Source of the DNA: Tubulanus polymorphus | Taxonomy: Eukaryota > Nemertea > Palaeonemertea > Tubulaniformes > Tubulanidae | Assembly (NCBI RefSeq): GCF_964204645.1 | Contig: NC_134026.1 | Span: forward strand, 31,357,150 to 31,421,149 | DNA: 64,000 nucleotides | Reading direction: 5' to 3' | In this document: positions 14,288 to 37,122 of the stretch, in pieces | Numbering within the stretch: the first letter of the stretch is position 1 | How the letters are laid out: each line of letters begins with the position of its first letter | The notes under the pieces: model-generated | The model's input: the letters and a program-made list of their open reading frames with translations, nothing else | Told to the model about the DNA's origin: nothing | The model's database searches: none | Program-made: the position numbers and the translations under genes

Positions 14288-14422
14288 ATTTTAACTCTAA
14301 CTCACGACTGTGGAACTGGATCTTGAGTTCAGAGTTAACTCTAACTCACAACTGTGGAACTGGATGCTGAGTTCAGAGTTAACTCTAACTCACAACTGTG
14401 GAACTGGATGCTGAGTTTAGAA
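14288..14422. repeat. About 46-bp minisatellite, three copies
   Basis: Three copies of a unit with CACAACTGTGGAACTGGAT, then GAGTTCAGAGTTAACTCTAA. It is clearly the same family as the array at 11.25 kb. Confidence 0.88.
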
Positions 14423-14424
14423 TT

Positions 14425-16110
14425 AACTGGATCGAAAGGTCACAGAATGTGACTCCAGGACTCCTGTACCACATTTCTGAGTTGAAAACGACTCTAAAGA
14501 GTTGAAACATTGAACTGATTTTAACTGAGATGAGTTTATACTACAACTCACAACTACTCAGATTTTCAATATTGTAAAATTGGGGGAATAAAATGCACGA
14601 CGGTGAAGTTGATGATTTTGAACCCAATAAATCTATAACTGAACGATGCTTCGCGAGGTATAGGGTGGGGGATGGTGCAGTATTCGAGTGCGGGTTTATA
14701 TTGATTTCGGGGCCTGATTTTCTTCGCTACTGATTTTCAAGGATGACTCAGAAGAATCACGCCGATGAAAATATTGCAAAAATTAACAGATGTATGCTCC
14801 ATAATTGCATCATCCAAACTGGATTTCTAAATAAAATGGTCCGTCAATGATTCTACTCTTTACAGATCACGCCAGCATGAAATCAAATTCAGGATCCAGT
14901 TCCATAGCTGCTGAGTTTTGGTGCAGTGCTTCGAGAAGTGAACTGATCTCAACTCTGAAAAGTCCGACTCCGACTAAACCGAGAATGTTTGTGGAACTGG
15001 ATCCAATTATGGAAATAATACATATAGACCTCATTCCGTCTATCGTAGAAAGTTTATAGAAAGATAAATATGTTACATTTTATGTCAGTTAGTTAAGTTA
15101 TGCCCTTAATGTTGTAGTTCTGTAAGACGCTATAATATAAACCTGGCCCCAGTTGCTGAGTCGTGACTTAAATCCAAAAGTGTTCTTAAATCTTAAGATT
15201 GGTATTAAGTTTTTAGATTTGGATATAGTCGAGTCATAAATCTAATGACTGCGCAACTGAGCCGTGAGGATTCTGCGAACAGGCCGCAAATTGTGAGAAA
15301 GATAATGCAAAGGAATGTGACTTACCCTCTGTACGACTTGTCAGAGAAAACTTGATGAATGACATTCACATTATCTGCTCTTGTCCACGAGCAACATCGG
15401 AGCTGCGATCTCCAGCACAGATGTCTTGGCATCTGAATCATTCAATCAATACCCCTTACACGAAATTAATTTGTTTTCTTTGCAACCAATTGCGCATCGG
15501 AAGAGTTCGTTACAGTATCATGAAATATGATTCATTTAGGGTTGACTCTTTTGAAAGTTTTTGAGTGGTTCATTATTGAATTAGATGCCGACGGTTTGAC
15601 GACTGCTGCGTCAGTCCGAGTCGGCTGTATCGATGACTAGTGATCTCTGAACATCAAGCAATGATAAAAGTGAATTCCGATAGATATAGCAATAGACAAC
15701 CCATCCTAGTTCTAGACACCTCGACCTCAAATGTTGAAAAGAACGAGGCCATGGCGGACCACGGATGAATGGAAGATGAATGACAATGAAATTCGATATT
15801 GTTTATGAGAGATGGAATTCAGATAAATCCCGGAACTGTCTGATAATGATATACCATTTATCATCATTTTATCATCATGGCCTGGTTTCCATTTGGCTTT
15901 GGGGTCCACTTCAGTAGGGTCACTGGGCCTGGTAGAAATCATGCTAAGCTTAGAACTAATACTTTCATGTAAAATTAAGTAACAAATTTTAAAAAGTAGC
16001 TGATATAAATAATATTTTCTATTAACCCATTAATAAAAAGAAGAAAGTCAAATCTTCACCCTCATATGTCTTAATTCCTCCTAGGAAAAGAAATAAAACC
16101 AACCGTTCGT
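14425..16110. other. Intergenic with a dispersed-repeat fragment
   Basis: No gene recognised. Positions 15,140-15,270 (from GGCCCCAGTTGCTGAGTCGTG, with TTAAATCTTAAGATTGG inside) match a diverged copy at about 53.04-53.17 kb, so a dispersed non-autonomous repeat is present. The remainder is unremarkable until the RPS12 promoter. Confidence 0.5.
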
Positions 16111-16114
16111 CGCA

Positions 16115-16224
16115 ACTGAAGTGGCAGCACCGTCCGGTTACAATAATCCGATACTGGCGAACCAACTTTGGTAGGTGAGGTGGCAGCACCGTACGGTGTC
16201 GGCGAATAAATGTACTTCCTCTTT
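16115..16224 (+). promoter_or_regulatory. RPS12: RPS12 promoter with duplicated 18-bp element and TOP start
   Basis: Two near-identical copies of GTGGCAGCACCGTMCGGT lie at 16,121-16,138 and 16,180-16,197, 59 bp apart, just upstream of the gene. A pyrimidine run CTTCCTCTTT at 16,215-16,224 looks like the 5' terminal oligopyrimidine (TOP) start typical of ribosomal protein mRNAs. A short leader exon then ends at 16,254 before GTGAGT. No TATA box is evident. The start site and the role of the duplicated element are inferred. Confidence 0.6.
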
Positions 16225-16400
16225 GCTTGAGAATATTTACGTGTGGAAATCATTGTGAGTGTCGGTGTTTAAAATCGCTCTAAATCCTTAAATATCCTCC
16301 CTCAAATTATAAATCATTGTCGTATAATAAAAGAAATATATTTAACTAATAATTTCATGTATTTATTTTTCCAGAAGGACGTCCGCCCAGTAAAATAATC

Positions 16401-18226
16401 ATGTCTGATGCGGAAGGGTAAGTTTTTCGAGCATACGTTCTGTTTGTCCGATTATCTGTTATTCCATACATCAATATCAACATCCTAGGGATTTTTCACC
16501 TCGAAAATGAAAGCCGAGACTCTATATATTTAAAGGATTCGGCAATTTTCTTGTGACCCTCAAACAAAAGTCTGATTCTTCGATGTCAAGTTTAGCTATC
16601 CCCCAATTATTGTAATGTAAATGTTTTGATTGTAGAGATGATATTCCAGTTGGAGTAGCTGGTGCTATGGATGTGCACACTGCTCTTCAAGAAGTATTAA
16701 AGAACGCTTTGATCTATAACGGTCTGGCTCGAGGACTTCATGAATGCGCTAAAGCTTTAGACAAGTAATTATTAGTCGTCCCTCACTCTCTATTCAGTGA
16801 GACTTGTGTTAATTATTCAGCTCTGATAATTGTCGCGGTTGTTGTTTTTTAGACGTCAGGCTCATTTGTGCGTTCTTGCCAATAACTGTAACGAACAAGC
16901 GTACGTGAAACTAGTAGAAGCTCTTTGTGCCGAACATGGAATCAATCTGTTGAAGGTAAGACCTCATCTGGACTAATCCACGTCACAGTGTTCCAAATCC
17001 AACTCCGCAACTTCCACAGTCCCGAATCCAACTCCGCAACTTCCACAGTCCTGAATCCAACTCCGCAACTTCCACAGTCCTGAATCCAACTCCGCAACTT
17101 CCACAGTCCTGAATCCAACTCCGCATCTTCCACAGTTCAAAATCCAACTTCCACAGTCCTGAATCCAACTCCGCAACTTCCACAGTCCTGAATCCAACTC
17201 CGCATCTTCCACAGTTCAAAATCCAACTTCCACAGTCCGGAATCCAACTCCGCAACTTCCACAGTCCTGAATCCAACTCCGCAACTTCCACAGTTCAAAA
17301 TCCAATTCAACAATTCAGAATCCCGATAGAAGTTCTGCATTTAGATCCTCAGCTGATAGTTAAAATTTGGCTTCAAGTTTTAAAGATATAATACCTTGTT
17401 TCTGGTAATCATCCAGATCACTGTTACTGAATTCTATGATGAGCTCGAATGTTAAATTATTTATTTCAGGTTGATGATAATAAGAAGCTCGGTGAATGGG
17501 CCGGTTTGTGTAAGATTGATAAAGAAGGAAAGGCTAGGAAAGTTGTTGGATGTAGCTGTGTGGTTGTTAAGGTAAAATATCAACTCTCAATTCATCTTAG
17601 TTTGTTTGTGTATAAGTGATGACAGCTATGCTCCCTCTTCCTAAACTCTGTTGAAGGATTAGCACATGTCTGATATATCTAGTTATTTCGATATTGCTAT
17701 TTCAAACAGATTGCTTAATTTTGGGATTGATGATATTTTGTGTTTAAATGATGACAGCTATGCTCCCTCTTCCTAAACTCTGTTGAAGGATTAGCACATG
17801 TCTGATATATCTAGTTATTTCGATATTGCTATTTCAAACAGATTGCTTAATTTTGGGATTGACGATATTTTGTGTTTAAATGATGACAGCTATGCTCCCT
17901 CTTCCTAAACTCTGTTGAAGGATTAGCACATGTCTGATATATCTAGTTATTTCGATATTGCTATTTTAAACAGATTGCTTAATTTTGGGATTGATGACAT
18001 TTTGTTTTTAAATGATGACAGCTATGCTCCCTCTTCCTAAACTCTGTTGAAGGATTAGCACATGTCTGATGAAATTGATTTTACTGTGAGGAGATACATG
18101 TGATCCGATCTGTTCTGTTCTACCGCTGTCTGATGATTATATCAATGTTTTCTATATTTATAGGATTATGGAAAAGATAGTCAAGCTACTGATGTCCTGA
18201 GTGAATACTTCAAGTCAAAACGATAA
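16401..18226 (+). CDS. RPS12: 40S ribosomal protein S12 (eS12)
   Basis: This gene encodes eS12, a component of the head of the small cytosolic ribosomal subunit and a member of the L7Ae/L30e/S12e family. Coding exons are 16,401-16,417, 16,636-16,764, 16,853-16,955, 17,470-17,571 and 18,164-18,226, giving 137 residues (vertebrate eS12 has 132). A 5' leader exon probably ends at 16,254 and splices to 16,375. Recognisable blocks include [17 protein letters not shown], the [11 protein letters not shown] segment, [29 protein letters not shown] and the C-terminal FKSKR. All joins keep phase. The intron after 16,955 holds a 29-bp minisatellite; the intron after 17,571 holds four snoRNA-like units. 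A possible ATTAAA polyadenylation signal lies at 18,259. The gene converges tail to tail with the guanylate cyclase. Confidence 0.98.
16990..17312. repeat. 29-bp minisatellite in RPS12 intron
   Basis: About ten copies of a unit built on CTGAATCCAACTCCGCAACTT with CCACAGT repeat in tandem, with a shorter variant ending GTTCAAAATCCAACTT. Minus-strand open frames across it are repeat artefacts. It lies between the coding exons ending at 16,955 and starting at 17,470. Confidence 0.93.
17611..17680 (+). ncRNA. C/D-box snoRNA-like gene, copy 1
   Basis: A C box GTGATGA sits at 17,616-17,622 and a D box CTGA at 17,670-17,673. TATA just outside each box can pair as a short terminal stem. It lies inside an RPS12 intron, the normal host position for an intron-processed snoRNA; vertebrate RPS12 introns also host snoRNAs. 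A C'-like TGTTGAAGG is visible internally. The nucleotides before the D box (GATTAGCACATG) would be the guide; I could not assign an rRNA target. C/D methylation guide is the best call; identity with a named snoRNA is not claimed. Confidence 0.7.
17743..17812 (+). ncRNA. C/D-box snoRNA-like gene, copy 2
   Basis: Exact 132-bp tandem repeat of copy 1. The C box ATGATGA is at 17,748-17,754 and the D box CTGA at 17,802-17,805. The sequence between the boxes is unchanged from copy 1. The flanking spacer is also duplicated, so the copies arose by tandem duplication and not by retroposition. Confidence 0.66.
17875..17944 (+). ncRNA. C/D-box snoRNA-like gene, copy 3
   Basis: The C box ATGATGA is at 17,880-17,886 and the D box CTGA at 17,934-17,937, again at 132-bp spacing. 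The interval between boxes is identical to copies 1 and 2, while a few bases differ in the spacers. Confidence 0.66.
18007..18074 (+). ncRNA. C/D-box snoRNA-like gene, copy 4
   Basis: The C box ATGATGA is at 18,012-18,018 and the D box CTGA at 18,066-18,069. Similarity to the array stops right after the D box, so this is the downstream end of the array, about 90 nt before the 3' splice site at 18,163. Its outer stem differs from copies 1-3 and may be weaker. Confidence 0.6.
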
Positions 18227-18658
18227 ATGACAAAGTTTAATTTGTAAAATCTCTGCTAATTAAAAAGAAACATCAGATACGAAAATATTTTTGCTTATAA
18301 TTATTTGAGTTAAGCTGATTCTGGTTCATTGTGGATTCTCTATCAAAAACTAGAGTCGAATTTTCGAAAACGTACTCAGTTCTGAGGACCTAAACTTTGC
18401 ATTTATCAAAGCATGTACTCGTACCCAGTAATGGCGGCAGTTTGAATCGAGGATTTGTAAATACAGAATGAGAAATGAAACCATTTCACATAAATAACAT
18501 TTATTATTATTGGATAAGAATTCATAACAAATAACGTGATCATCATAATTCACTGCAACCAATAGTGATTTAACACCCCCTCCCCTTCCCCACAGACTGC
18601 CTAGACTGACCCCTCAGGCTCCCTCCAGACTGCCTGGACCTGTTGTATTTAGATGTGT

Positions 18659-31655
<12,997 letters not shown>

Positions 31656-32043
31656 CTAGAAATTTGGATATCATGTCAGTTTAGAAAATACAGACTTTGA
31701 AATATATATATAGATTTTTCTTGTTTTGACAACATTGAATTGTCTTTGATGTAAAGAGGCGGATCCAGGATCCAGAACTTATGCATCAGAAGAATTTGCG
31801 ACTTCAATCAATTCCAAATAACCAATCACTGATAATAATCCATATTTCCAATTAACTATGTAAAAAAGATGTCATTCGGATTATAAGTCGACAGATTACT
31901 GAAGTCATCTCTATTTTTGAGTTGCAATTTGTATTTTTAATTAAATTGACCAAGTGTAAGTCGTCAATTTAATGACCGTCCCGCCATCGAGACAACGTCT
32001 TATGTCAGTCGAAGATTGAATATTATTTTTCTTCAATTCTTAC

Positions 32044-32170
32044 CAGAAACAGGATTAATCCTGATGAGATTAGAATGTGCTGATTATAGAACATGTTGTA
32101 ATCCTGCTTGTAATCCTGCACGCATGAAGAGTAATAAAACTGGACGTTTACAAACCCCGCAACAGCGTCA
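32044..32170 (-). CDS. Candidate additional ectodomain exon of the guanylate cyclase
   Basis: On the minus strand a good donor GTAAGA follows position 32,044, and an acceptor ending CAG precedes 32,170. The 127-nt interval is open in the frame that joins in phase 0 to the exon at 31,655, giving a segment with FVNVQFYY, a cysteine and ISSGLILFL before ATLTRSW. It would extend the receptor by 42 residues. The opposing strand also has a good acceptor at 32,046 and a longer open frame with several cysteines, so strand assignment is uncertain. A signal peptide exon would still be missing. Confidence 0.35.
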
Positions 32171-33900
32171 CTGTCATCAGCAGCAGCAACAACGCAACAA
32201 TAACATCATCATCATCATCGATACGCCGTTACTCTCAGTATCAGCTCTATCGATGGAGTTCGGAACTGACACAGTTATCTTTCAGTGTAGTACAAAATGT
32301 ACTCAAGGAAACAATTGCGAAAAGACAAATTTATTATTCTATTCATGGAAGAATCTGTGTCCAAAATGCAGGTTGATAGCTGTGTAAATAGTCAAATAAA
32401 TGAAAGTCTCCGAGTACTTAGAGTAATCAGACAAGATCGGTCTGATAACTCCAAGCCGAGAGAAAGGTGTCGTTCTGTTTCCTGGACCCCAGACATTCAA
32501 TCTGAAAGGGATGCGTGGAGGGTTCAAGCTGTGTTTGAAGAGTGAACGCTTCAGATTATGTAGACGGTGACAAGTCTTAACGAGTGTCTGAAGGGTATGG
32601 GTGGGCACTATCCTCAGGGTAGTGCCAAGCTGCTGCAGATTGATACATGCATTAATATAATTTAGGAGTAATCAGATTGATAACTGTATCTCTACCGCAG
32701 TGAGAATGGTTTGAAGTCATTTTCCTTAGTTAAATACAAATCTTATGGTTGAAAGTGAAATTGTCGTATTATCAAAATATGGATCGATGTAAATTAGCCG
32801 GGACCTGCTGGAAATCTGATCGTAATAAACGGTTTACGTCCTAAACACAATCATATTAATGAGGTTCAACTGTCGTCTCGTTTCATTTAATTCACTTCCA
32901 GAGAAAAAAGAATCCATGTACAATAGACTTGAAACTCGAATCAATTAAGACAAGGTGATAATTGTCACCTGCAGATAAAAGAATTTCAATGAAATAGTTC
33001 AATGTGTTTGGTCCGAGTTGATGTAAGCTTGGAGAATCATTACTCCAAGATAAAAGTAACAAGACTTGAAATGATTCTAGTTAAGAGAGTCCACTGTACA
33101 TTTAAAGAAAAAATAACACATACAATTTGTAGCGAACAACTGACCACTAGTGATACTGATGTTACAACAACTCGTGGTTAGTAGTTCAATATGTATTGAT
33201 AAACAATAGTTCAACCAATAATCAAACACCATAAAATCAATGTATTCATCGATATCGCAATCAAACAAGTCAAGAGCAAACCGAGTATCTAGAGTTCAGA
33301 GTTTAACATCGTCAGAATGAGATGCAACACGAAAACTATCATTTTAAAGATATGAATGTATTTACAGAAACAACTGAATTCGCCACTTGTAGACTGGTTG
33401 CCGATCTCTAATGAAAGATGACGTCACGATATTCCTAGTGTGGCATGCGGGTGATAAGTTAGTTCACATATTCGCCGTCTACAATATCCTTAGAGGCAGC
33501 ACTTGACGGTTACGTACAATATCCTGATTTTAACTCGCTAGATTTGTAAATGTTATCTCAAATAGATTACGTACATGTATACGATTGAAAACTATATTAA
33601 GTATATCAAAAAATCCAAAGCTAGCTAAATTTAAATGTTCCCTTTTTCATATGATTTGTGTTTATCAGAATTAAGTTTACTGGGTGATATTTTCCTTTGA
33701 ATATTATGCGAACCCTCGTAGAATCTCAAGGCATAAATTAATAATTTCTCATCCCTGGTTCTTTTTGCTGATGTAAAAAAAATATAACAAAACAAAAACA
33801 CTATGGAATTCATGAAAATGTTTTATTGTACAATATATACAATTGTAACATGGCTGTTGACTAGATATATTTACAGTAATAATCATATAAATAATAAATC
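32171..33900. other. Region between cyclase and COMMD4, no clear gene
   Basis: The 5' end of the cyclase should lie here or further upstream, but no exon with a convincing signal peptide, donor and matching phase was found. A minus-strand frame at 33,813-33,631 begins with a hydrophobic stretch (MNSIVFLFCYIFFTSA), but the only usable donor after it gives the wrong phase. Confidence 0.4.
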
Positions 33901-33917
33901 AAGAAAGCTGATGAACT

Positions 33918-34812
33918 GGAGAGTCTTCAGTCCCCAGAGCTGATGAGCTGGAGTCTTCAGGTCCTCAGAGCTGATAAGCCGGAGTCTTCAGGTCCCAGAG
34001 CTGATAAGCTGGAGTCTTCAGTCCCCAGAGCTGATGAGCTGGAGTCTTCAGTCCTCAGAGCTGATAAGCTGGAGTCTTCAGGCCCTCAGAGCTGATAAGC
34101 CGGAGTCTTCAGGTCCCAGAGCTGATAAGCTGGAGTCTTCAGTCCCCAGAGCTGATGAGCTGGAGTCTTCAGTCCTCAGAGCTGATAAGCTGGAGTCTTC
34201 AGGCCCTCAGAGCTGATAAGCTGGAGTCTTCAGGTCTTCAGAGCTGTTGAGCTGGAGTCTTCAAGTCCCAGAGCTGATAAGCTGGAGTCTTCAGTCCCCG
34301 GAGCTGATAAGCTGGAGTCTTCAGTCCCCGGAGCTGATGAGCTGGAGTCTTCAGGTCCCAGAGCTGATAAGCTGGAGTCTTCAGGTCCTCAGAGCTGATG
34401 AGCTTGAGTCTTCAGGTCCTCAGAGCTGATAAGCCGGAGTCTTCAGGTCCCAGAGCTGATGAGCTGGAGTCTTCAGGTCCTCAGAGCTGTTGAGCTGGAG
34501 TCTTCAGGTCCCAGAGCTGATAAGCTGGAGTCTTCAGTCCCCAGAGCTGATAAGCTGGAGTCTTCAGTCCCCAGAGCTGATAAGCTGGAGTCTTCAGTTC
34601 CCAGAGCTGATAAGCTGGAGTCTTCAGTTCCCAGAGCTGATGAGCTGGAGTCTTCAGTCCCCAGAGCTGATAAGCTGGAGTCTTCAGTCCCCAGAGCTGA
34701 TAAGCTGGAGTCTTCAGTTCCCAGAGCTGATAAGCTGGAGTCTTCAGTTCCCAGAGCTGATGAGCTGGAGTCTTCAGGTCCCCGGAGCTGATAAGCCGGA
34801 GACTTCAGGTCC
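33918..34812. repeat. 30-bp minisatellite downstream of COMMD4
   Basis: About 29 copies of AGAGCTGATAAGCTGGAGTC plus TTCAGTCCCC (30 bp, with 31-bp variants TCAGGTCCTC). Several long open frames on both strands are repeat artefacts. The array starts within about 25 bp of the COMMD4 stop codon and so probably occupies its 3' UTR. Confidence 0.95.
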
Positions 34813-34836
34813 CCAGAGTTTCCACCTAGTGTTAAT

Positions 34837-36914
34837 TCAATCAGTTCCTCCACTCACATTCTCCATTATACTCAATGCTTGCTTCATATCTACCAAAAAG
34901 ATAAATGAACATTGATGATAAATGATGGAAATCTGTGTTGAAAATATTTTGACTTAATCCTAATAGTCATCTAAGGAATAAAACTAGTATTTGTACCCGC
35001 AGTATAAACTATAATACTAGTCCTGAAGATGACTAATAGGATAAAGTCTAAACTTTGAATAAACTACACTGATATAGAGGTAAGATATAATGAGGTTGCT
35101 GAGATATTTACCATTAAGTAAAAGCCTGAATTTATCATCTGAGGCTGTGAATGATACTGCAGTTTGATTTCCATCAATATCTTTAGTTGTAAGTTGTAAT
35201 TGTACACAAGGTTTATTTACATCCTACAACATACAACATTACAATCAATCAATATTACAACAATGATAACCGGTAAATGATATTGAAATATTTGTACCTG
35301 TAACTCACTGGAACTGATTACGTAATCAACTCTCCAATCAATAGACTCTAAACTACTCACTACAAATACAAAATACAGATATATGTTTGAGAGGGTACCA
35401 AGGGAGAGAGGGGTGTCTAGGACAGGGGGAGGGGGTGTCCAGTATAGGGGAGGGGATTTCCATAGTACCGGGGGAGAGGGGAGTCCAGTACAGGGAGAGA
35501 GGGCATCCAGTACAGGGGAGAAGGTGTCCAGCAGGGATGGGTGTCCAGTACCGGGGGAGAGGGGAATCCAGTACAGGGAGAGAGGATGTCCAGTACAGGG
35601 AGAGAGGGATGTCCAGTACAGGGGGAGAGGGGATGTCCAGTACAGGGGAGGTGTCCAGCAGGGATGGGTGTCCAGTATAGGGGAGGGGATGTCCAGTACA
35701 GGGGGAGAGGATGTCCAGTACAGGGGGAGAGGGGATTCCAGTACAGGGGGAGAGGATGTCCAGTACAGGGGGAGAGGGATGTCCAGTACAGGGGGAGAGG
35801 ATGTCCAGTACAGGGGGAGATGATGTCCAGTACAGGGGAAGGGGGAATCTGAGAACTTACATCGCAAACTTTGAGCCTTGAATTTAGTGTGTAATTTACT
35901 GTGGTTATCGCTGTAAGTTTTACACAGTGAAACACTGTGTTCTGAAACAAAACAAACAAACTCTCACAATGTGACGATATAGCGGCTGAGAATATCGAAT
36001 TAGAGGGGGGTACGTTAACTCTCACAATCTGACGATATAGCGGCTGAGAATATCGTTTTAGAGGGGGTTGATATACGTTACCTTTAGGCAAACCGAGCTG
36101 TTGTAATTCATTTGATAGCGTCTCTCCATCCACGCTGTATTTGGTAGCGTTTGATAGTATTAATTCTAAACAGGCTATACTTGCTTTTATATCGCTATTA
36201 TCTAGAAATATAAACATATCATTAAATAATTACCTCTGCAGCTGCTGCTGCTGCTGCTGCTGGTGCAGGGGCTTGTCACATTTAACAGTGAATGAAGGAA
36301 GCCATGATAGTATCTGAGTGCCAGTCTATTCAGGATTATAGGGGGTTAGTCATTGATGTGACCAGCACCTGCTGCTGCTGCAGACAAGTTATCAATTTCT
36401 ATAATTACCAAATTTCGCATCTGCAGTCAGCTTCTGTACTTTAGCATACTGAAAATGAAATGATTTCGTCTAACAAGGTGAAGAACGACAGTATCACAAT
36501 GATGAGATCAAATTAATTTTTAGTTTGTCAACAAAGATCAAGTCAAGAAAGAATAAGTCAAAAGGATGAATATAATTACATCAATATTGCTGTGATCTGC
36601 CAACATACTCTTCACCACTTGAATACATAGTAATTTCATTTTCACAGACGTCTGAAAATTAGATATAAAGAAATTGTAATTGTGACAACTGTTAAAGAAA
36701 CTGAAATAGTACAGCAGGGTCAGGGAGGAGGTTAGTTTTACTAGAATTATTACCATTTTAGCGAGAGTACTGATCTCAGCGAGAACCCAGTCAGGGCAAT
36801 CTAAGTCACCACAAAATCGAAATTTCTGAAATATCATAAATAATTCGTTTTTTATAAACATTTAATGCTTGAATTATAATTGTTGAACACTTAGGAAGTT
36901 ATTCCACCCACCAT
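34837..36914 (-). CDS. COMMD4: COMM domain-containing protein 4
   Basis: COMMD proteins form the Commander complex with the CCDC22/CCDC93 and Retriever subunits, acting in endosomal recycling; COMMD family members also influence NF-kB and cullin-RING ligases. Nine minus-strand exons join in phase: 36,914-36,912 (start codon alone), 36,825-36,754, 36,651-36,580, 36,448-36,409, 36,201-36,082, 35,941-35,861, 35,359-35,298, 35,223-35,112 and 34,889-34,837, giving 204 residues (human COMMD4 has 199). The N-terminal helical domain opens with [18 protein letters not shown], followed by [28 protein letters not shown], and the C-terminal COMM domain with the signature [10 protein letters not shown]. 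The start is chosen because ATG is followed at once by GTGGGT and exon 2 begins with the conserved second residue. The intron after 35,861 carries a minisatellite. Confidence 0.96.
35388..35846. repeat. GGATGTCCAGTACAGGGGGA minisatellite in COMMD4 intron
   Basis: About 20 degenerate units of 20-24 bp, purine-rich on the plus strand, fill the intron between COMMD4 exons 35,941-35,861 and 35,359-35,298. Proline-rich open frames on the minus strand arise from the repeat. Confidence 0.93.
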
Positions 36915-37122
36915 CTTGACATTAGCGGTAGCAATATAGTTTATTTTATTGAATTCGATACTGCGCGCGCCATCTATGAAAAGATTCGGTTACAGAAGTA
37001 TGGAAGTACCCGGTATTTCAAGGACGAAGAGCAATAATTTTGAGTGAGAAATATTTCTTACTTTTTTGGATGCTGCAGGCCCACAAGCCCATGTAAAGGG
37101 TTGTATTTAGTATTTCAGAATC
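36915..37122. promoter_or_regulatory. Shared COMMD4/MRPL9 bidirectional promoter
   Basis: Only 208 bp separate the divergent start codons of COMMD4 (minus) and MRPL9 (plus). The interval has a GCGCGCGCCATCT block at about 36,964, which on the minus strand reads as a YY1-like ATGGCGC motif. No TATA box is placed usefully for either gene. A shared housekeeping-type promoter is inferred from the geometry. Confidence 0.65.

Noticed and set aside
33631-33813. Hydrophobic-start frame MNSIVFLFCYIFFTSA as cyclase signal peptide exon
   Set aside because: The only reasonable donor leaves the wrong phase for the known exons, and no conserved residues follow.
34473-34915. Open frames of 110-141 codons on both strands
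   Set aside because: Products of the 30-bp minisatellite next to the COMMD4 3' end.
35217-36217. Proline-rich 216- and 266-codon minus-strand frames
   Set aside because: They run from true COMMD4 exons into an intronic minisatellite; the spliced reading matches COMMD4 exactly.
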